Assembly: GCF_002419965.1 (NCBI RefSeq)
Contig: NZ_DIHC01000019.1
Location: 4,391 to 68,390, forward strand
Direction of reading: 5' to 3'
Length of the DNA stretch: 64,000 nt
Source of the DNA: Pseudomonas sp. UBA5706
GTDB lineage: Bacteria; Pseudomonadota; Gammaproteobacteria; Pseudomonadales; Pseudomonadaceae
Numbering within the stretch: the first letter of the stretch is position 1; each line of letters opens with the position of its first letter. The notes under the pieces are model-generated. The model saw only the letters and a program-made list of their open reading frames with translations. It ran no database searches and was not told where the DNA came from. The translations under genes were made by a program, and so were the position numbers. Below, piece by piece: positions 62,481 through 64,000 of this stretch.

Positions 62481-63092
62481 TTAGGACTTGAGCGTCAATA
62501 TGGCTGAGCGCGCGGGCGGATGGTGCAGGTTGATGTTGCTGTCGAACAGCACGTTCATCAGCTCAACGATCATGATCGCAGTCAGGCCCCAGATCCTGTA
62601 TTCGCCGAACCGATAGCTGGGCACATACCAACTGCGGCCCTGGTAATCGATACGGTGAGTGTGCTCGCGCACGTCCTGGCGGAAAAATTCAAGCGGCACA
62701 CTGAAGACGGCGGCGATCTCACCGTCGTTAGGCGTGTACTCGACGAAGTCGGGAATAACCCCGACGTAGGGCGTGACCATGAGGCCGTGCTTGGAAAGCT
62801 GCGGACTGAGCGGGCCGACGATTTCCACCAGCCCAGGCGGCAGACCGATTTCTTCTTCGGCCTCACGCAATGCGGTGAACACCAGATCGGGGTCTTCGGG
62901 GTCCCTTCGCCCACCGGGGAACGCCACTTCGCCACTATGGGTCGAGAGGCCGCTGGCACGCAGGGTCAATACCAGCTCCGGTTCGTCGCTGCGGGTGATG
63001 GGCACTAGCACCGCAGCCTCGGGAAAGCGCCTGTCCGTCTCCAGAGTGCCCGGCGTATGGCTGCTTATACGGCGAAGTAGCTCGTCCAGCAT
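62481..63092 (-). CDS. CoA pyrophosphatase, Nudix family (NudL-like)
   Basis: A 203-residue Nudix hydrolase predicted to cleave coenzyme A to phosphopantetheine and 3',5'-ADP. The UPF0035/CoA-specific motif LTLRASGLSTHSGEVAFPGG precedes a full Nudix box (GRRDPEDPDLVFTALREAEEEIGL). ATG 63092 (MLDELLRRISSHTPG) fits the family; upstream codons in frame look non-coding. Divergent from the next Nudix gene. Confidence 0.9.
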   Translation of the reverse strand: MLDELLRRISSHTPGTLETDRRFPEAAVLVPITRSDEPELVLTLRASGLSTHSGEVAFPGGRRDPEDPDLVFTALREAEEEIGLPPGLVEIVGPLSPQLSKHGLMVTPYVGVIPDFVEYTPNDGEIAAVFSVPLEFFRQDVREHTHRIDYQGRSWYVPSYRFGEYRIWGLTAIMIVELMNVLFDSNINLHHPPARSAILTLKS

Positions 63093-63281
63093 GGGAATTC
63101 TCGATCTGTTGCTTGTCCGGCATGATGCACCAAAGTACCGGGCGCCCCAAGCCCCTGCCCTGCAACTCGAACGCCTGCCCCGCGCAAGCCTGCCACTTAA
63201 GCGCCCTGAACAAGACACAGCTTGCCGACCACGTGCGCCACACGCCAAGATAGCCGCTGACTACAGGAACCCGATTCGATC

Positions 63282-63833
63282 ATGAAATTCTGCAGCCATT
63301 GCGGCGAACAGGTCATTCAGCGCATTCCCGAGGGCGACAGCCGCCTGCGCTATGTGTGTGAACATTGCCATACCATTCACTACCAGAACCCGAACATCGT
63401 TGCGGGCGTGTTGCCGGTCTGGCAAGGCAAGGTGCTGCTGTGTCGTCGTGCCATCGAGCCACGCCTGGGTTACTGGACCTTGCCCGCGGGTTTCATGGAG
63501 AACGGCGAGAGTGTCGGCCAGGCAGCCCGACGGGAAACCATTGAGGAAGCCTGCGCGAGGGTGGAGGATTTGCATCTGTATGCGATGATCGACGTCCCGC
63601 ACATCAACCAGGTGCATATTTTCTACCGCGCCAACATGGCCAGCGCGGATTTCGCTGCGGGTGTTGAAAGCCTTGAGGTAAAACTGTTCGACGAGGCCGA
63701 TATCCCATGGTCGCAGCTGGCGTTCAACACGGTCAGACGGACGCTGGAATACTATTTTGCGGACCGGCGGCATCAAGAATTCCCGGTGCACACCGATTGC
63801 CTGACTGTCGTGCCCCCTCTCAAAACCACTTGA
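63282..63833 (+). CDS. Nudix hydrolase with N-terminal zinc ribbon
   Basis: A 183-residue protein: a four-Cys zinc ribbon (MKFCSHCGE, VCEHCHTIHYQNP) followed by a Nudix domain with box GFMENGESVGQAARRETIEEACA. The usual Gly near the end of the box is Cys here, while the catalytic REUxEE glutamates are kept. Related to NADH-pyrophosphatase-like proteins; the substrate is not certain. It follows a 190-bp divergent intergenic region. Confidence 0.88.
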   Translation: MKFCSHCGEQVIQRIPEGDSRLRYVCEHCHTIHYQNPNIVAGVLPVWQGKVLLCRRAIEPRLGYWTLPAGFMENGESVGQAARRETIEEACARVEDLHLYAMIDVPHINQVHIFYRANMASADFAAGVESLEVKLFDEADIPWSQLAFNTVRRTLEYYFADRRHQEFPVHTDCLTVVPPLKTT

Positions 63834-63880
63834 TCAGATGACCGCGCGCGGGCTGCGCAGGCTTCAGGGATACCGTTGAA

Positions 63881-64000
63881 ATGCGTTGGTTGCTCGCCCT
63901 TCTATGTCTGTCGTTCGTTCCGCTTTCGCAGGCCGCGTTCACCCAGACCATCGTGCCCAAGGGCAGCGAGCAGAAATTCGTTGACGGCAAGGTGGTGGAT
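63881..64000 (+). CDS. Exported protein, 3' end outside window
   Basis: The first 40 codons only: MRWLLALLCLSFVPLSQA is a signal peptide with likely cleavage after SQA, followed by AFTQTIVPKGSEQKFVDGK. AGGGA lies upstream of the ATG. It follows the Nudix gene by 47 bp and may share its transcript. No family can be named from this fragment. Confidence 0.65.
   Translation, partial: MRWLLALLCLSFVPLSQAAFTQTIVPKGSEQKFVDGKVVD

Overview
This 64 kb window is chromosomal DNA of a fluorescent-type Pseudomonas, high in GC. The evidence is a complete Wsp chemosensory operon, the gene chains tsaB-adk-ppc, lysS-prfB, recJ-yaeQ, thrC-hom-dsbC-xerD and rplS-trmD-rimM-rpsP-ffh, a Pseudomonas-length PlsB, and REP/REPIN repeats with Pseudomonas-type ends. 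The REP type and the gene set suggest the P. syringae group or a near relative, but species cannot be fixed by reading alone. From memory, the backbone from tsaB to the gamma carbonic anhydrase follows the gene order of the P. aeruginosa region around PA3685-PA3754, with two stretches that look variable.

Layout. 1-6.3 kb: end of dapE, rlmA, a small unknown gene, a REPIN and 34-bp tandem-repeat patch, plsB and two small envelope proteins. 6.3-15.3 kb, mostly minus strand: DUF4337, rsmJ, a lineage-specific protein with an internal 61-residue duplication, extensin-like protein, DUF72, tsaB, adk, ppc. 15.5-17.4 kb, plus strand: a small conserved gene, then a DUF4398 lipoprotein with an LptF-like OmpA lipoprotein. 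17.7-24.7 kb, minus strand: small membrane protein, lipoprotein hydrolase, QEGLA-motif protein, lipoprotein, TetR regulator, lysS and prfB with the programmed +1 frameshift. 24.9-33.6 kb: wspA-B-C-D-E-F-R, read right to left with mostly 4-nt overlaps.

33.7-36.1 kb is an accessory patch. It holds four complete 133-bp REPINs plus one half copy, in a tandem array with a 0.37-kb exact-looking duplication. Next come a structured inverted-repeat leader and a Bro-N antirepressor-like gene whose second half lies in another frame after a run of C. xenA, recJ and yaeQ follow. 40-47.5 kb is a second variable block: a TIGR02285 periplasmic protein, a DUF3509 protein, and a three-gene phosphorelay resembling RocS-RocR-RocA (BvgS-type hybrid kinase, REC-EAL phosphodiesterase, RcsB/BvgA-type LuxR regulator). 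47.6-64 kb is conserved housekeeping: thrC, hom, dsbC, xerD, the rpsP-rimM-trmD-rplS operon, ffh, a CcsA-like membrane protein, a CorC-type transporter, an MFS transporter, purT, DUF1289, gamma carbonic anhydrase, two Nudix hydrolases and the start of a secreted protein.

How it fits together: two cyclic-di-GMP circuits sit within 8 kb of each other. Wsp makes the messenger through the WspR GGEEF cyclase. The Roc-like system carries an apparently intact EAL phosphodiesterase that would break it down. The most unusual sequence is the repeat family: the same composite unit (a REPIN with fixed flanking modules and 34-37-bp mini-repeats sharing the core GGCCAGAATCAAAAGC) occurs at two loci in opposite orientations.
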